Assembly: GCF_001548235.1 (NCBI RefSeq)
Contig: NZ_AP014938.1
Span: 1,240,001 to 1,304,000 of the forward strand
Origin: Rothia mucilaginosa
Lineage (GTDB): Bacteria > Actinomycetota > Actinomycetes > Actinomycetales > Micrococcaceae
Length of the DNA: 64,000 nt
Direction: 5' to 3'
Shown in pieces: positions 54,051 through 63,928 of the stretch; positions within the stretch are counted from its first letter, which is position 1, and the number at the start of each line of letters is the position of its first letter. The position numbers and the translations under genes are program-made. Under the pieces are notes generated by a model, which worked only from the letters and a program-made list of their open reading frames with translations, searched no databases and was not told the DNA's origin.

Positions 54051-57020
54051 ATGATGAGCGACAAGCCCGAACAGCAGAAGCAGCCCTTCACCGAACAGGA
54101 CGGCCTGTTCGCCGCCGAACTCGTCACCCCCGCAGCACCGGTAGCGGATGACGAGCCGCCCTTCGACCCCTACTACGACGTGCCCCCTGCCGAGGACGAC
54201 TACTACGCCCCTCCCATGGACGCCGCAGTGATGAATGCTCCGGTGATGGAGGAACCCGCACAGGACGTACCCGCCGCCCTGCCCACCGGCATGCCCGCCT
54301 ACGGTACCCCTGCTACCAGCGCGCCCGTTCCTGAACCCGGCGCACCCGCAGCCTTCACCGCCGCAGACCCGCTCGGCGACTTCATGCCGCCCGCCTACCG
54401 CGTCGGTGGCTACGGCGATGACTTCGACCCCGCCGACCCCTACGGCGAACGCGCCCACAGCCTCAACGCCGTGGACCCTACCTCACTCACCGCAGGGCTC
54501 AACGAACGCCAGGAAGAAGCCGTGCTGCACTCCGGCTCGCCCTTGCTCATTGTCGCGGGCGCCGGCTCCGGCAAGACCCGCGTGCTCACCCACCGCATCG
54601 CCTACCTGCTCGCAACCCACCGCGCGACCCCCGGCCAGATTCTCGCCATCACCTTCACCAACAAGGCTGCCGCCGAAATGCGTGAACGTATTGAGGCACT
54701 GGTTGGCCCGCGCGCCAAGCACATGTGGATTTCTACTTTCCACAGCTTCTGCGTGCGCGTGCTGCGCCGTGAGGCCGCCGCCCTGGGTTTGAAGTCCACC
54801 TTCACCATCTACGATTCGACCGACTCGCAGCGCCTGCTGAGCCTCATCATTAAAGAGCTCAACCTGGACACCAAGAAGTTCACCGCCAAAGCCGTGGGCA
54901 ACCGTATCTCCGCGCTGAAGAACGAGCTGGTCAGCGCCGAAGCGTACGCATCCCGCGTGGCGAGCGATAACCCGTACGAGAAGACCATCTCGCAGATTTA
55001 CACCGTCTACACGCAGCGTCTGCGCGCCGCCAACTCCCTCGACTTTGACGACCTGATTGGCCGCACCGTCTTCTTGCTCGAGAAGTTCCCCGAAATCGCG
55101 AACTACTACCGCCGCAAGTTCCGCCACATCCTCGTGGACGAGTACCAGGACACCAACCACGCCCAGTACCAGCTGGTGCGTGAACTGGTCGGCGCCCACA
55201 CGAAGGCACCGGCTGACCGCGGCCCCTACCCGGACGCCGTGCCCCCTGCCGAGCTGACTGTGGTGGGTGACTCCGACCAGTCCATCTACGCCTTCCGTGG
55301 CGCGGATATCCGCAATATTACGGACTTCGAGAAGGACTACCCGAACGCCCACACGATCCTGCTGGAACAGAACTACCGTTCCACGCAGAACATCCTCTCC
55401 GCGGCGAACGCGGTCATTGAACGCAACCCCGACCGTCGCCCCAAGAAGCTGTGGACCGCCTCCGGCGCGGGTGCGAAAATCATCGGTTACGTCGCCGAAT
55501 CCGAACACGCCGAGGCGCGCTACATCACCCGCGAAATTGACCGCCTTGCCGATGAGCACGGCGTGCAGCCCGGTGACGTCGCAATCTTCTACCGCACCAA
55601 CGCGCAGTCCCGAACCCTCGAGGACATGCTCATGCGTGCCGGCCTGCCCTACCGCGTGGTCGGTGGTACCCGCTTCTACGAGCGTAAGGAAATCAAGGAC
55701 GCGCTGGCGTACCTGCGCGCCCTGAGCAACCCCGATGACGACGTGAACGTGCGCCGCATCCTCAACGAACCCAAGCGCGGTATCGGTGCCAAATCTGAGT
55801 CCGTGGTGGCGGAGTACGCGAGTGCGAACCGCATCTCCTTCTACGCCGCTGCACGCCAGGTAGCCGACATCCCCGGCCTGGGGGCCGCCGCGGTCAAGAA
55901 GTACGCCGAGTTCGTGCGCCTCATGGACGACCTGGCGCAGATTGCCCGCACCGAACCCGCCGCAACCTGCCTGGAAGCAGTCCTGGAGCAGACCGGGTAC
56001 CTGGCGACTCTGCGCGCCTCCAAGGACATTCAGGACGAATCGCGCGTGGAGAACCTCTCCGAGCTGCTTGACGCCATGGTCGAGTTCGAGACCGAGAACC
56101 CCGGCGCCGACCTGGAGCAGTTCCTCGAACACGTGGCTCTGGTCGCCGACGCCGACTCGATCCCGAACCGCCCCGCCAGCGCGGAGGGTGAGAACGCCTC
56201 CGCCGCACAGATTGCCGCCGAAGCCGCCGAGGCGAAGGCGCAGGGCATGGTCACCCTCATGACCCTGCACACCGCCAAGGGCCTGGAATTCCCCGTGGTG
56301 TTCCTGACCGGCATGGAGCACGGCCTGTTCCCGCATCAGCGTGCCCTGACCGATGAGAAGGAAATGAGCGAGGAACGCCGCCTGGCGTACGTGGGTCTGA
56401 CCCGCGCCATGGAGCGCCTGTACCTGACCCGCTCGGAAACCCGCACCATGTGGGGTAAGAGCCAGTTCAACCCGCCCTCGCCCTTCCTGGAGGAAATCCC
56501 GGAGGAGCTCATCGAGTGGAAGCGCACCGCCGGTTTCTCGGGCTTTGGCGCCTCCGGTATGGGTGCGTATGGCGCTCGCGGCAGTTCCTATGGTGGCAGC
56601 TCCTACGGCAACTCGTACGGTGGCGGCTATTCGGGTGGTTCCCGTTCCGGCTATGGTTCCGGCGGCTACTCGGGTGGTTACAGCTCGGGCGGGTACAGTT
56701 CCGGTGGCTCGCGCGGCTCATACGACCCCTACGAGTCTCGCCCCGCACGCCGCTCCGAGCCGTCCACCGCGGATATTAACGGCTCGGCAAGCTACGGGCT
56801 GGCGGCGGCCACCTCGAAGGTGACGAACCGTTCCCGCGTGCACCAGAGCAAGGAAATCCCGACTCTGGCGGTCGGCGATACCGTGCGCCACACCAAGTTC
56901 GGTGAGGGCCGCGTGCTCGCCGTTGAGGGTAGCGGCGATAAGACCGTGGCAAAGGTCCGTTTCGGTTCGGAAGAGAAGCGCCTGCTGCTGCGTTACGCGC
57001 CGCTGGAGAAGGTGAGCTAA
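54051..57020 (+). CDS. pcrA: ATP-dependent DNA helicase PcrA/UvrD
   Basis: The 989-residue superfamily 1A helicase starts at ATG 54051 or 54054. Residues 1-145 are a Pro/Glu/Tyr-rich extension. The core has the Q motif LNERQEEAV, Walker A AGAGSGKTR (about 169), the DEYQDTN Walker B, motif V TLHTAKGLEFPVVFL and motif VI YVGLTRAMERLYL. After the core comes a Gly/Ser/Tyr-rich segment of about 60 residues (GGYSGG-type repeats), then a C-terminal Tudor-like domain (LAVGDTVRHTKFGEG). It unwinds DNA in repair and removes RNA polymerase or recombinase. Monocistronic between terminators. Confidence 0.94.
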   Translation: MMSDKPEQQKQPFTEQDGLFAAELVTPAAPVADDEPPFDPYYDVPPAEDDYYAPPMDAAVMNAPVMEEPAQDVPAALPTGMPAYGTPATSAPVPEPGAPAAFTAADPLGDFMPPAYRVGGYGDDFDPADPYGERAHSLNAVDPTSLTAGLNERQEEAVLHSGSPLLIVAGAGSGKTRVLTHRIAYLLATHRATPGQILAITFTNKAAAEMRERIEALVGPRAKHMWISTFHSFCVRVLRREAAALGLKSTFTIYDSTDSQRLLSLIIKELNLDTKKFTAKAVGNRISALKNELVSAEAYASRVASDNPYEKTISQIYTVYTQRLRAANSLDFDDLIGRTVFLLEKFPEIANYYRRKFRHILVDEYQDTNHAQYQLVRELVGAHTKAPADRGPYPDAVPPAELTVVGDSDQSIYAFRGADIRNITDFEKDYPNAHTILLEQNYRSTQNILSAANAVIERNPDRRPKKLWTASGAGAKIIGYVAESEHAEARYITREIDRLADEHGVQPGDVAIFYRTNAQSRTLEDMLMRAGLPYRVVGGTRFYERKEIKDALAYLRALSNPDDDVNVRRILNEPKRGIGAKSESVVAEYASANRISFYAAARQVADIPGLGAAAVKKYAEFVRLMDDLAQIARTEPAATCLEAVLEQTGYLATLRASKDIQDESRVENLSELLDAMVEFETENPGADLEQFLEHVALVADADSIPNRPASAEGENASAAQIAAEAAEAKAQGMVTLMTLHTAKGLEFPVVFLTGMEHGLFPHQRALTDEKEMSEERRLAYVGLTRAMERLYLTRSETRTMWGKSQFNPPSPFLEEIPEELIEWKRTAGFSGFGASGMGAYGARGSSYGGSSYGNSYGGGYSGGSRSGYGSGGYSGGYSSGGYSSGGSRGSYDPYESRPARRSEPSTADINGSASYGLAAATSKVTNRSRVHQSKEIPTLAVGDTVRHTKFGEGRVLAVEGSGDKTVAKVRFGSEEKRLLLRYAPLEKVS

Positions 57021-57053
57021 CGCGTCAGGCGTGCGAACCTGACAACGCCGATG

Positions 57054-57089
57054 GAGGGGCGGGTACCTGAGGGTGCCCGCCCCTCTTTT
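57054..57089 (+). terminator. Terminator after pcrA
   Basis: GAGGGGCGGGTACC pairs with GGTGCCCGCCCCTC, followed by TTTT. The next 390 bases hold the sucC promoter, which could not be assigned with confidence, and no gene. Confidence 0.88.
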
Positions 57090-57478
57090 GTGTGCTGTGC
57101 CGGGCGTGTTGTCCGCCTGCTGAGAAGGGTGCAGCGGCTCTTCGGCACCAGGTGGTCAAGGTGGCGTGTTCGCCGGTATTTCGCGGCGGATGGGGGAGTG
57201 CTAGTTCGGGTTAGTTACCCGGTGCACAGCCTTTGGGTGGAATGTACCCAAAATATTTGTGAGCTGAGTCGCTAAAATCTCAGATTTGGGGCTCTGTGAG
57301 TGCGAGCTCACGCCGAATCCGATAGAGTAGAGACGAGAGAAATTCCCCGCGTCAATGATGCGTGTGTGCCGGGTGCGAGAGACACCTATCGCACGTACCG
57401 GACACACAGGGGAACCTCCTCTAATGACCAAGCCGAGTGCACCAGTACTCGGCACCACTTCGAAGAAGAAGGACACCT

Positions 57479-58645
57479 GTGGACCTTTTCGAATACCAGG
57501 CGCGCGAGCTCTTCGCAAAGCACGGTGTACCCGTGCTCAAGGGCATTGTTGCGACCACCCCTGAAGAAGCAAAGGCAGCAGCTGAGGAAATTGGCGGCCT
57601 GACCGTCATTAAGGCTCAGGTTAAGACCGGCGGCCGCGGTAAGGCTGGCGGCGTTAAGCTCGCAAAGTCCCCCGAAGAAGCTTACGAGCACGCTAAGGCA
57701 ATTCTCGGCATGGACATCAAGGGCCACACCGTTCACCGCGTGCTGGTCGCTGACGGCGCAGACATCGCCGAAGAATACTACTTCTCCCTCCTGCTGGACC
57801 GCGCAAACCGCTCCTACCTGGCAATGTGCTCGGTAGAAGGCGGTATGGAAATTGAGCAGCTCGCTGCTGAGCGCCCCGAGGCACTGGCAAAGATCGAGGT
57901 TGACCCGCTGGTCGGCCTGGACCAGGCTAAGGCTGAGGAAATTGCTAAGGCAGCAGGTTTCTCCGCAGAACTGCAGGAGAAGGTTGTTCCCGTTCTCGTC
58001 AAGCTGGGCGAAGTCTACACCAAGGAAGACGCAACCCTGGTTGAGGTTAACCCCCTCGTTCTGACCCCCGAGGGCACCATTCTCGCCCTGGACGGCAAGG
58101 TCTCCCTGGACGACAACGCAGAATTCCGCCAGCCCGAGCACGAGGCTCTCGTGGACAAGTCCGCTGAGAACCCGCTGGAAGCTAAGGCAAAGCAGTTCGA
58201 CCTGAACTACGTGAAGCTGGACGGCGAGGTCGGCATCGTTGGTAACGGTGCAGGTCTGGTTATGTCCACCCTGGACGTCGTTGCATACGCTGGTGAGAAC
58301 CACGGCAACGTCAAGCCCGCAAACTTCCTTGATATTGGTGGCGGCGCGTCCGCTGAGGTTATGGCTGCCGGCCTGGAAATCATTCTGGGCGACGAGCAGG
58401 TCAAGAGCGTTTTCGTGAACGTCTTCGGCGGCATCACCGCATGTGACGCAGTGGCAGACGGCATTGTGAAGGCTCTGGAGATTCTGGGCGACGCAGCAAC
58501 CAAGCCCCTGGTTGTGCGCCTGGACGGCAACAACGTTGCTGAGGGTCGCCGCATCCTCTCCGAGGCGAACCACCCGCTGGTTGTTCTGGCTGAGACCATG
58601 GACTCCGGCGCTGACAAGGCAGCAGAGCTCGCTCACAAGGCGTAA
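57479..58645 (+). CDS. sucC: Succinyl-CoA ligase beta subunit
   Basis: A GTG start at 57479 with a GAAGGA site gives 388 residues beginning [20 protein letters not shown], the standard family start. It has an ATP-grasp domain (about 1-240) and a CoA-ligase domain with the [11 protein letters not shown] and [12 protein letters not shown] motifs. With SucD it makes ATP or GTP from succinyl-CoA in the TCA cycle. It is followed by sucD after 29 bases. Confidence 0.96.
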   Translation: MDLFEYQARELFAKHGVPVLKGIVATTPEEAKAAAEEIGGLTVIKAQVKTGGRGKAGGVKLAKSPEEAYEHAKAILGMDIKGHTVHRVLVADGADIAEEYYFSLLLDRANRSYLAMCSVEGGMEIEQLAAERPEALAKIEVDPLVGLDQAKAEEIAKAAGFSAELQEKVVPVLVKLGEVYTKEDATLVEVNPLVLTPEGTILALDGKVSLDDNAEFRQPEHEALVDKSAENPLEAKAKQFDLNYVKLDGEVGIVGNGAGLVMSTLDVVAYAGENHGNVKPANFLDIGGGASAEVMAAGLEIILGDEQVKSVFVNVFGGITACDAVADGIVKALEILGDAATKPLVVRLDGNNVAEGRRILSEANHPLVVLAETMDSGADKAAELAHKA

Positions 58646-58674
58646 TCGCCAGCAAAGGATTTCAAGGAAGTAAT

Positions 58675-59592
58675 ATGTCTATCTTTGTGAACAAGGACTC
58701 CAAGGTCATCGTTCAGGGCATCACCGGTGGCGAGGGTACCAAGCACACCGCACGCATGCTCGCAGCAGGCACCAACATTGTGGGCGGCGTGAACGCTCGC
58801 AAGGCTGGCACCACCGTCACCCACAAGGCGAAGGACGGCTCCGACATCGAGCTGAACGTGTTCGGTTCCGTAGCTGAGGCTATGGAGAAGACCGGCGCGA
58901 ACGTCTCCATCGTCTTCGTTCCCCCGGCCTTCACCAAGGCAGCAGTTCTCGAGGCTATCGAGGCTAAGATCGGTCTCGTCGTCGTCATCACCGAGGGCGT
59001 TCCGGTTCAGGACTCCGCAGAGTTCTGGGCAGCCGCTAAGGCATCCGTGGACGAGAACGGCAAGCAGATCACCCGCATCATCGGCCCCAACTGCCCCGGC
59101 ATCATCTCCCCCGAGGAGTGCCTGGTTGGTATTATCCCGGCGAACATCACCGGCAAGGGCAAGATCGGTCTGGTCTCCAAGTCCGGTACCCTGACCTACC
59201 AGCTGATGTACGAACTGTCCGACATTGGTTTCACCACCGCTATCGGTATTGGTGGCGACCCCATCATCGGCACCACCCACATCGACGCTCTGGAAGCTTT
59301 CGAAGCTGACCCCGAGACCGAAGCAATCGTCATGATTGGTGAGATCGGTGGTGACGCTGAGGAGCGTGCTGCAGAGTACATCAAGGCAAACGTGACCAAG
59401 CCCGTCGTTGGTTACATTGCAGGCTTCACCGCTCCTGAGGGTAAGACCATGGGCCACGCAGGCGCTATTGTCTCCGGTTCCTCCGGTACCGCTCAGGCAA
59501 AGAAGGAAGCTCTGGAAGCAGCAGGCGTGAAGGTCGGTAAGACCCCCTCCGAGGCTGCAAACCTGATGCGCGAAATCTTCGCAGCGAAGTAG
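58675..59592 (+). CDS. sucD: Succinyl-CoA ligase alpha subunit
   Basis: The 305-residue protein has the N-terminal CoA-binding fold ([15 protein letters not shown]), and the phosphorylated His261 in [10 protein letters not shown]. The gene is intact and ends in TAG. Its last 199 bases (59393-59591) recur at 61105-61303 beyond the AT-rich gene, so the 3' end exists twice. The tail here may have been supplied by the inserted DNA, since this copy is the one followed by foreign AT-rich sequence. Confidence 0.95.
   Translation: MSIFVNKDSKVIVQGITGGEGTKHTARMLAAGTNIVGGVNARKAGTTVTHKAKDGSDIELNVFGSVAEAMEKTGANVSIVFVPPAFTKAAVLEAIEAKIGLVVVITEGVPVQDSAEFWAAAKASVDENGKQITRIIGPNCPGIISPEECLVGIIPANITGKGKIGLVSKSGTLTYQLMYELSDIGFTTAIGIGGDPIIGTTHIDALEAFEADPETEAIVMIGEIGGDAEERAAEYIKANVTKPVVGYIAGFTAPEGKTMGHAGAIVSGSSGTAQAKKEALEAAGVKVGKTPSEAANLMREIFAAK
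59393..59591 (+). repeat. 199-bp direct repeat, left copy (within sucD)
   Basis: Identical to 61105-61303 except for two bases (C/T in the CCCGTCGTT stretch and A/G in CAGGCAAAG). The base following the repeat differs, giving TAG here and TAA in the right copy. Confidence 0.96.
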
Positions 59593-59614
59593 TTATAGCC
59601 TAGCTATATAAATG

Positions 59615-59660
59615 ACCCCGGTAGATAAACATTCGATGTTTGTTTGCCGGGGCTATTTTA
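59615..59660 (+). terminator. Terminator supplied behind sucD by the insert
   Basis: CCCCGG and CCGGGG close an imperfect stem with an AT-rich middle (TAGATAAACAT/ATGTTTGTTT), followed by CTATTTT. It replaces the original GC-rich terminator now at 61322-61362. Confidence 0.72.
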
Positions 59661-59695
59661 TCCTCAATTAGTCTTTAGATATAAGGAATATAGAA

Positions 59696-61096
59696 ATGGA
59701 TATTAGTGTAGAACGCTATCATTACCCGATTGGGCAAGGTACTTTTAGCGCCCAAATAATCCGTACTTCTGAGAAGCGGTATGTATGCGTTTATGATTGT
59801 GGTTCATCCACCTTTGGGAATAATATAGAAAAGTATGCTAAAGAATTGCATGGAAAAACTTCTGGGATTATTGATTTATTGGTTATATCTCACTTGGATG
59901 ATGATCATGTGAACGGGATTAGAACCCTATATAAAGAAGGTTTTTTTATTAAGAAGGTTATAATGCCCTATATGACTAAATGGGAAAGAATATTATTTTT
60001 TCTTGATAAGTTTAATAATGATTTATCCAAGGGTAGTAATATGTTTTTAGAGCCAAGGGAACTATATGCGTTTCTTTTAAATAATGGAGGTGATGGTGAA
60101 AGATATCTTGAAGTGTCTGACGAGACGGAAGTTGTATTTTCTGGAACTGATATAAGTGTAGAATCTGTTTCCCTAAGGGAGGGGGTAATTTGGGCACCCA
60201 GATGGGAATTTGTGCATTTTTCTCTTTTTTCTAATAAGGGGGATGCTTTTGAATGCAGTGTCATTAATGATTTTATGGCTAGGGTTAGAAAAGACTATAA
60301 AAATTGGGGAGAACTTCAGTCTAAGGAGACGTTCTCTAAAGAAGAACTAAAGAAGTTGAAGGAGATTTATCATAAAGTCTATGAATCGCATAGGAAAAAT
60401 AGTGGTGGACGAAGTCGTAAAATACTAAATTCTAATAGGTCGTCTATTATCCTATATAGTGGTTTTGAGCGTGAATCTTTTAGAGGTTATGTAGGGGCGT
60501 TTCGGCGATTTAATTTCTCTCCCCTAAAAGGTGTAAATTATAGTTGGATCGCCACTGGTATATTGTGTACCTGTCATATAGGTATATCCAGGCCTATGAT
60601 AGGACTATTCCATGGTAACTGTTGCAAAAATTATAGTCGTTGTTTTAATTTTAAATACCATAAAATTTGCAAAAAAGAATCATATGAAGATACCGTAATG
60701 AATCAATCGGGTAAAATTCCTATTACTGGGTGGCTCGGGACTGGAGATGCTGAATTAAGCAGTACTGATAATTGCTGGGAACTAGTGCATAAATTAGGGA
60801 TGTGGCGTATGCGCCATGTGCGAGAGATAACTGTCCCGCACCATGGGGGGCATGATGGATCATGTCCGTTTTTATTTAGTCTTCTTAATGAGCAATATGA
60901 AATCATCTGCATAATACATTCTCAAATTTCTGGAAAGCATATGAGGCGCAATAAGGTGATTTATGGAAAATATGGGCATCCTATCCGAGAGGTAAGTAAG
61001 AATATATGGGAAGCAGGCAATCTTGAACCTGTACATGTTACGGAAGATGCACGTACTAAATATCAGTCAACCACCTGTATTGATATTTCCTGGTAA
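59696..61096 (+). CDS. Metallo-beta-lactamase-fold protein of foreign origin (ComEC-like catalytic domain, no membrane part)
   Basis: The 466-residue protein is encoded at much lower GC than its neighbours. The N-terminal motif VYDCGSST is followed by SHLDDDH (His66, Asp68, Asp70, His71), the metal motif of the MBL fold. Later come GWLGTGDAELS, PHHGGHDG (His382, His383) and KYGHPIREV, an order shared with the MBL domain of ComEC. A cysteine-rich stretch (about 295-330; C-T-C, NCCKNYSRC, HKIC) may bind metal. There is no signal peptide or membrane segment, so it should be a soluble hydrolase or nuclease. AAGGA precedes the ATG. It is alone in its insert. Substrate unknown; phage or plasmid defence is possible but unproven. 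Confidence 0.88.
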   Translation: MDISVERYHYPIGQGTFSAQIIRTSEKRYVCVYDCGSSTFGNNIEKYAKELHGKTSGIIDLLVISHLDDDHVNGIRTLYKEGFFIKKVIMPYMTKWERILFFLDKFNNDLSKGSNMFLEPRELYAFLLNNGGDGERYLEVSDETEVVFSGTDISVESVSLREGVIWAPRWEFVHFSLFSNKGDAFECSVINDFMARVRKDYKNWGELQSKETFSKEELKKLKEIYHKVYESHRKNSGGRSRKILNSNRSSIILYSGFERESFRGYVGAFRRFNFSPLKGVNYSWIATGILCTCHIGISRPMIGLFHGNCCKNYSRCFNFKYHKICKKESYEDTVMNQSGKIPITGWLGTGDAELSSTDNCWELVHKLGMWRMRHVREITVPHHGGHDGSCPFLFSLLNEQYEIICIIHSQISGKHMRRNKVIYGKYGHPIREVSKNIWEAGNLEPVHVTEDARTKYQSTTCIDISW

Positions 61097-61100
61097 CTAA

Positions 61101-61303
<203 letters not shown>

Positions 61304-61321
61304 AACAGCATAGTATTGCGG

Positions 61322-61362
61322 CAGATGCCGGTAGTCGAAAGACTGCCGGCATCTGTGCTTTT
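61322..61362 (+). terminator. Probable ancestral sucD terminator
   Basis: CAGATGCCGGTAGTC and GACTGCCGGCATCTG form a 15-bp stem with one mismatch and a GAAA tetraloop, followed by CTTTT. It now lies behind the displaced fragment. Confidence 0.85.
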
Positions 61363-61539
61363 AACGCCCCCCGCTGGCACCCGCAAATATTGCACTAGAA
61401 AGTAAGCTTGTGCACACAGTGCCACAAAAAGATGTAAGTACGACCTCAACCTTTGTATACTGGAGTGCATTGAGCCTAGTCAGAATCATTTTGAGCGGCT
61501 CCAAGAAACACCAAACACTAACAGGAGATCACTACACTC

Positions 61540-62466
61540 ATGACTCAGCCCATCTCTCGCCGCACTGTCGCCAAGGCAGGCGTCTGGTCCGCACCCGTCG
61601 TCGCAGCCTCCGCAGCAGTACCTGCCTACGCAGCATCCAAGGAAACCCCCGGCGTGCAGTACGGCGTGTACGTCAGCGTGCAGAACAACGGCGGCTACGT
61701 CGGCTACGCATCCTCCAACAACACCGGCACCATCAACCCGGCAAGCCCCGAGGCGCACTTCACCGCCTCCGGCACCCCCGACTCCGACATCAACTGGGAC
61801 GACGCAACCTCCAAGCCCAAGAGCGCAACCTACGTCAACGGCGAAGGTAAGTTCACCCCCGTCACCAACTCCCAGACCGGCGCAAACGGCGCCTACATGT
61901 CCTCCAGCGGCTTCTGGTGGTCCGTACCGACCAAGGACACCGCAACCGGCACCGGCTACATCCCCGGCAGCAGCGTCACCCTCGCAGCGGGCGCGACCTT
62001 CGTGACCGAGGTTGAGTACACCGTCTCTGCCAGCGCCCAGTCGCTCCTTAAGTTCGGTAAGATCAACGGCCAGGCATGGGCCCCCTCCGGTCGCAAGCTG
62101 ACCGGTAAGACCACCGAACTGGTAGCCTCCGCAGGCCAGGCAAAGTACCTGTCCGTCGCGCAGACCGCCGGCACCTGGACCGCAGAAGTACCGACCGTCA
62201 CCAAAAACTCTGACGGCACCTACACCTTCAAGGGTCGTATCGTCTACACCACCAGCAAGGCGTACACCATGAAGCAGTCCGGCACCAAGTACTACAGCCA
62301 GACCAACTTCATGCCGGCGCAGCTGCGCTTCCCTGCAAATGACGGCTGGGTCTCGTACAAGCAGACCTCCAGCGTGCAGGTTGCAAACCTGACCTACTCC
62401 GGCAATGGCGCAACCGGCTCGGAGAGCGTTTCCGGTCAGGCCACCACCGCGGAGATTCACCCGTAA
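61540..62466 (+). CDS. Tat-exported surface or secreted protein
   Basis: The 308-residue protein begins with a twin-arginine signal (ISRRTVAKAG, then a hydrophobic stretch and the AYA cut near 32). The rest is Thr/Ser/Asn/Tyr-rich with many aromatic beta-strand patterns (YGVYVSVQNNGG, FWWSVPTKD, YTFKGRIVYTT) and no membrane anchor. It looks like a beta-sandwich surface protein. No family was recognised. An ACAGGAG site precedes the ATG. It is adjacent to the insert but its composition matches the host. Confidence 0.8.
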   Translation: MTQPISRRTVAKAGVWSAPVVAASAAVPAYAASKETPGVQYGVYVSVQNNGGYVGYASSNNTGTINPASPEAHFTASGTPDSDINWDDATSKPKSATYVNGEGKFTPVTNSQTGANGAYMSSSGFWWSVPTKDTATGTGYIPGSSVTLAAGATFVTEVEYTVSASAQSLLKFGKINGQAWAPSGRKLTGKTTELVASAGQAKYLSVAQTAGTWTAEVPTVTKNSDGTYTFKGRIVYTTSKAYTMKQSGTKYYSQTNFMPAQLRFPANDGWVSYKQTSSVQVANLTYSGNGATGSESVSGQATTAEIHP

Positions 62467-62500
62467 TAGATCAACCCCTCATGCAGGGTAAGAACATATA

Positions 62501-62545
62501 GAAAACCCCCGGCGGATACACTGAATGTATCCACCGGGGGATTTC
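62501..62545. terminator. Bidirectional terminator between the Tat protein and VIT1-type genes
   Basis: GAAAACCCCCGG-GGATACA and TGTATCC-CCGGGGGATTTC form a stem with an internal GC/AC mismatch. Both outer ends are A/T-rich. Confidence 0.85.
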
Positions 62546-62630
62546 TGCATCCGAATAGTTCTCAAACGCTTGAAAACAAATTCCAGAGCGGCTATATACA
62601 CTTGTCGAGAGCTTATTGGGGGTGTTGTAA

Positions 62631-63809
62631 CTAGCCGACCGTCGTGCCGAACGCCAGACCCAGCAGGTAGGTCACGAACGCAGCGCCAAAGCCAATTAGA
62701 ATCTGACGAACACCGCGCTTGAGCGGGGAAGCACCCGAAAGCAGGCCCACCACGCCGCCGGTGAAGCCCAGCGCCGCACCCACAAACAGCAGGGACAACA
62801 CCATCGCGAACACACCCGACAAGCCAAAGATATACGGCAGAATCGGAACCAACGCACCCGAAGCGAAGAACGCGAACGACGCTGCGGCGGCACCAATATC
62901 GGTACCCAAAGCCACATTCTCCTCACGATCCTCTTCCTCGCGGTGAGACAGCGACGGATCGCAGTCACAATCCAGGTAGCCGAAACGCTCCATCGCACGG
63001 TGATGCGCCGCGTCCGGCTCCATGCCGCGGGCACGGTAAATGAGCTCCAGCTCGTTCGAATCCAAATCCAAATCGTGCGCAACACGCAGGGTCACCTGGG
63101 TCGGCTGGGAGGCATCCAGCAGCTCACGCTGAGAACGCACCGACACGAACTCACCCGCCGCCATCGACAGCGCACCCGCCAGCAGACCCGCAATACCCGA
63201 CAGCAGAACCATCGAACTGGACGCGCCCGACGCGGTAATACCCATAGTCAGCGCCAGATTCGACACCAAACCGTCGTTAGCGCCAAAGACCGCCGCACGG
63301 AAATTACCCGAAAGCTTCTCGCGACCGTTAGTCGCCAGGGCGCGAATAATCTCCTCGTGAATCGCCTCGTCAGCCGCCATTTCCTCGGTGGCGTCCGGGT
63401 CCTCAGCGTAGGGGGAGCGGGACTCGGCGCGCTGAGCCATCGCAAGAATAAACACCGAACCGAAGTTCTTCGCCAAGAACTGCAGTAGCTGCGATTGCAG
63501 GGACGGGCGCACGTGTACATCCGCGTGCTCGCCGAGCATGTCACGCCAATGCTGCTGGTGACGCTTCTCCGCCTCAGCAACCTGCAGCAAAATCTCACGG
63601 TCGGTACCCTCGGCACGGCGAGCCAGGTAGCGGTAGATGCGCGCTTCCGACTCCTCATCGGCAAGGTAGCGGCGCCAACGCTTAATCTGCGTGGGGGAGG
63701 GGGAGGTAACGGCGCTATGGCGGGTGGCCTGCGGAGCCTCGGTAGCGGTGTTTTCCGGCTGAAGTTTCTCAGTTTCTTCGCCGTGCTCGTGCTGGGCGTG
63801 CGTGCTCAT
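62631..63809 (-). CDS. Ferritin-like domain fused to a VIT1/CCC1-type iron transporter
   Basis: The 392-residue protein has a His/Glu-rich head, a ferritin-like erythrin domain (about 45-160; EESEARIYRYLA, EAEKRHQQHW, DEAIHEEIIRAL, the carboxylate and His iron ligands) and a VIT1/CCC1 membrane domain (about 165-392, five segments; FGANDGLVSNLAL start, GFTGGVVGLL). The class includes MbfA, which exports iron and protects against peroxide in other bacteria. It is expected to move Fe or Mn out of the cytosol. A possible IdeR box lies 120 bases upstream. Confidence 0.88.
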   Translation of the reverse strand: MSTHAQHEHGEETEKLQPENTATEAPQATRHSAVTSPSPTQIKRWRRYLADEESEARIYRYLARRAEGTDREILLQVAEAEKRHQQHWRDMLGEHADVHVRPSLQSQLLQFLAKNFGSVFILAMAQRAESRSPYAEDPDATEEMAADEAIHEEIIRALATNGREKLSGNFRAAVFGANDGLVSNLALTMGITASGASSSMVLLSGIAGLLAGALSMAAGEFVSVRSQRELLDASQPTQVTLRVAHDLDLDSNELELIYRARGMEPDAAHHRAMERFGYLDCDCDPSLSHREEEDREENVALGTDIGAAAASFAFFASGALVPILPYIFGLSGVFAMVLSLLFVGAALGFTGGVVGLLSGASPLKRGVRQILIGFGAAFVTYLLGLAFGTTVG

Positions 63810-63928
63810 ATCTCTCTTTCCGCCGGATGCGGGTCGCGCCGGGTATCTCCCGGGCGCGCAATCATGCGTTTAATCTGTGTGTTCTGAGTTGATCAGTGAA
63901 CCACTGTAGAGCACTCCGAACAGAAAAT

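Noticed and set aside
54483..56336. 617-codon open frame opposite pcrA
   Set aside because: Shadow of the helicase; low-complexity Gly/Val/Leu-rich product.
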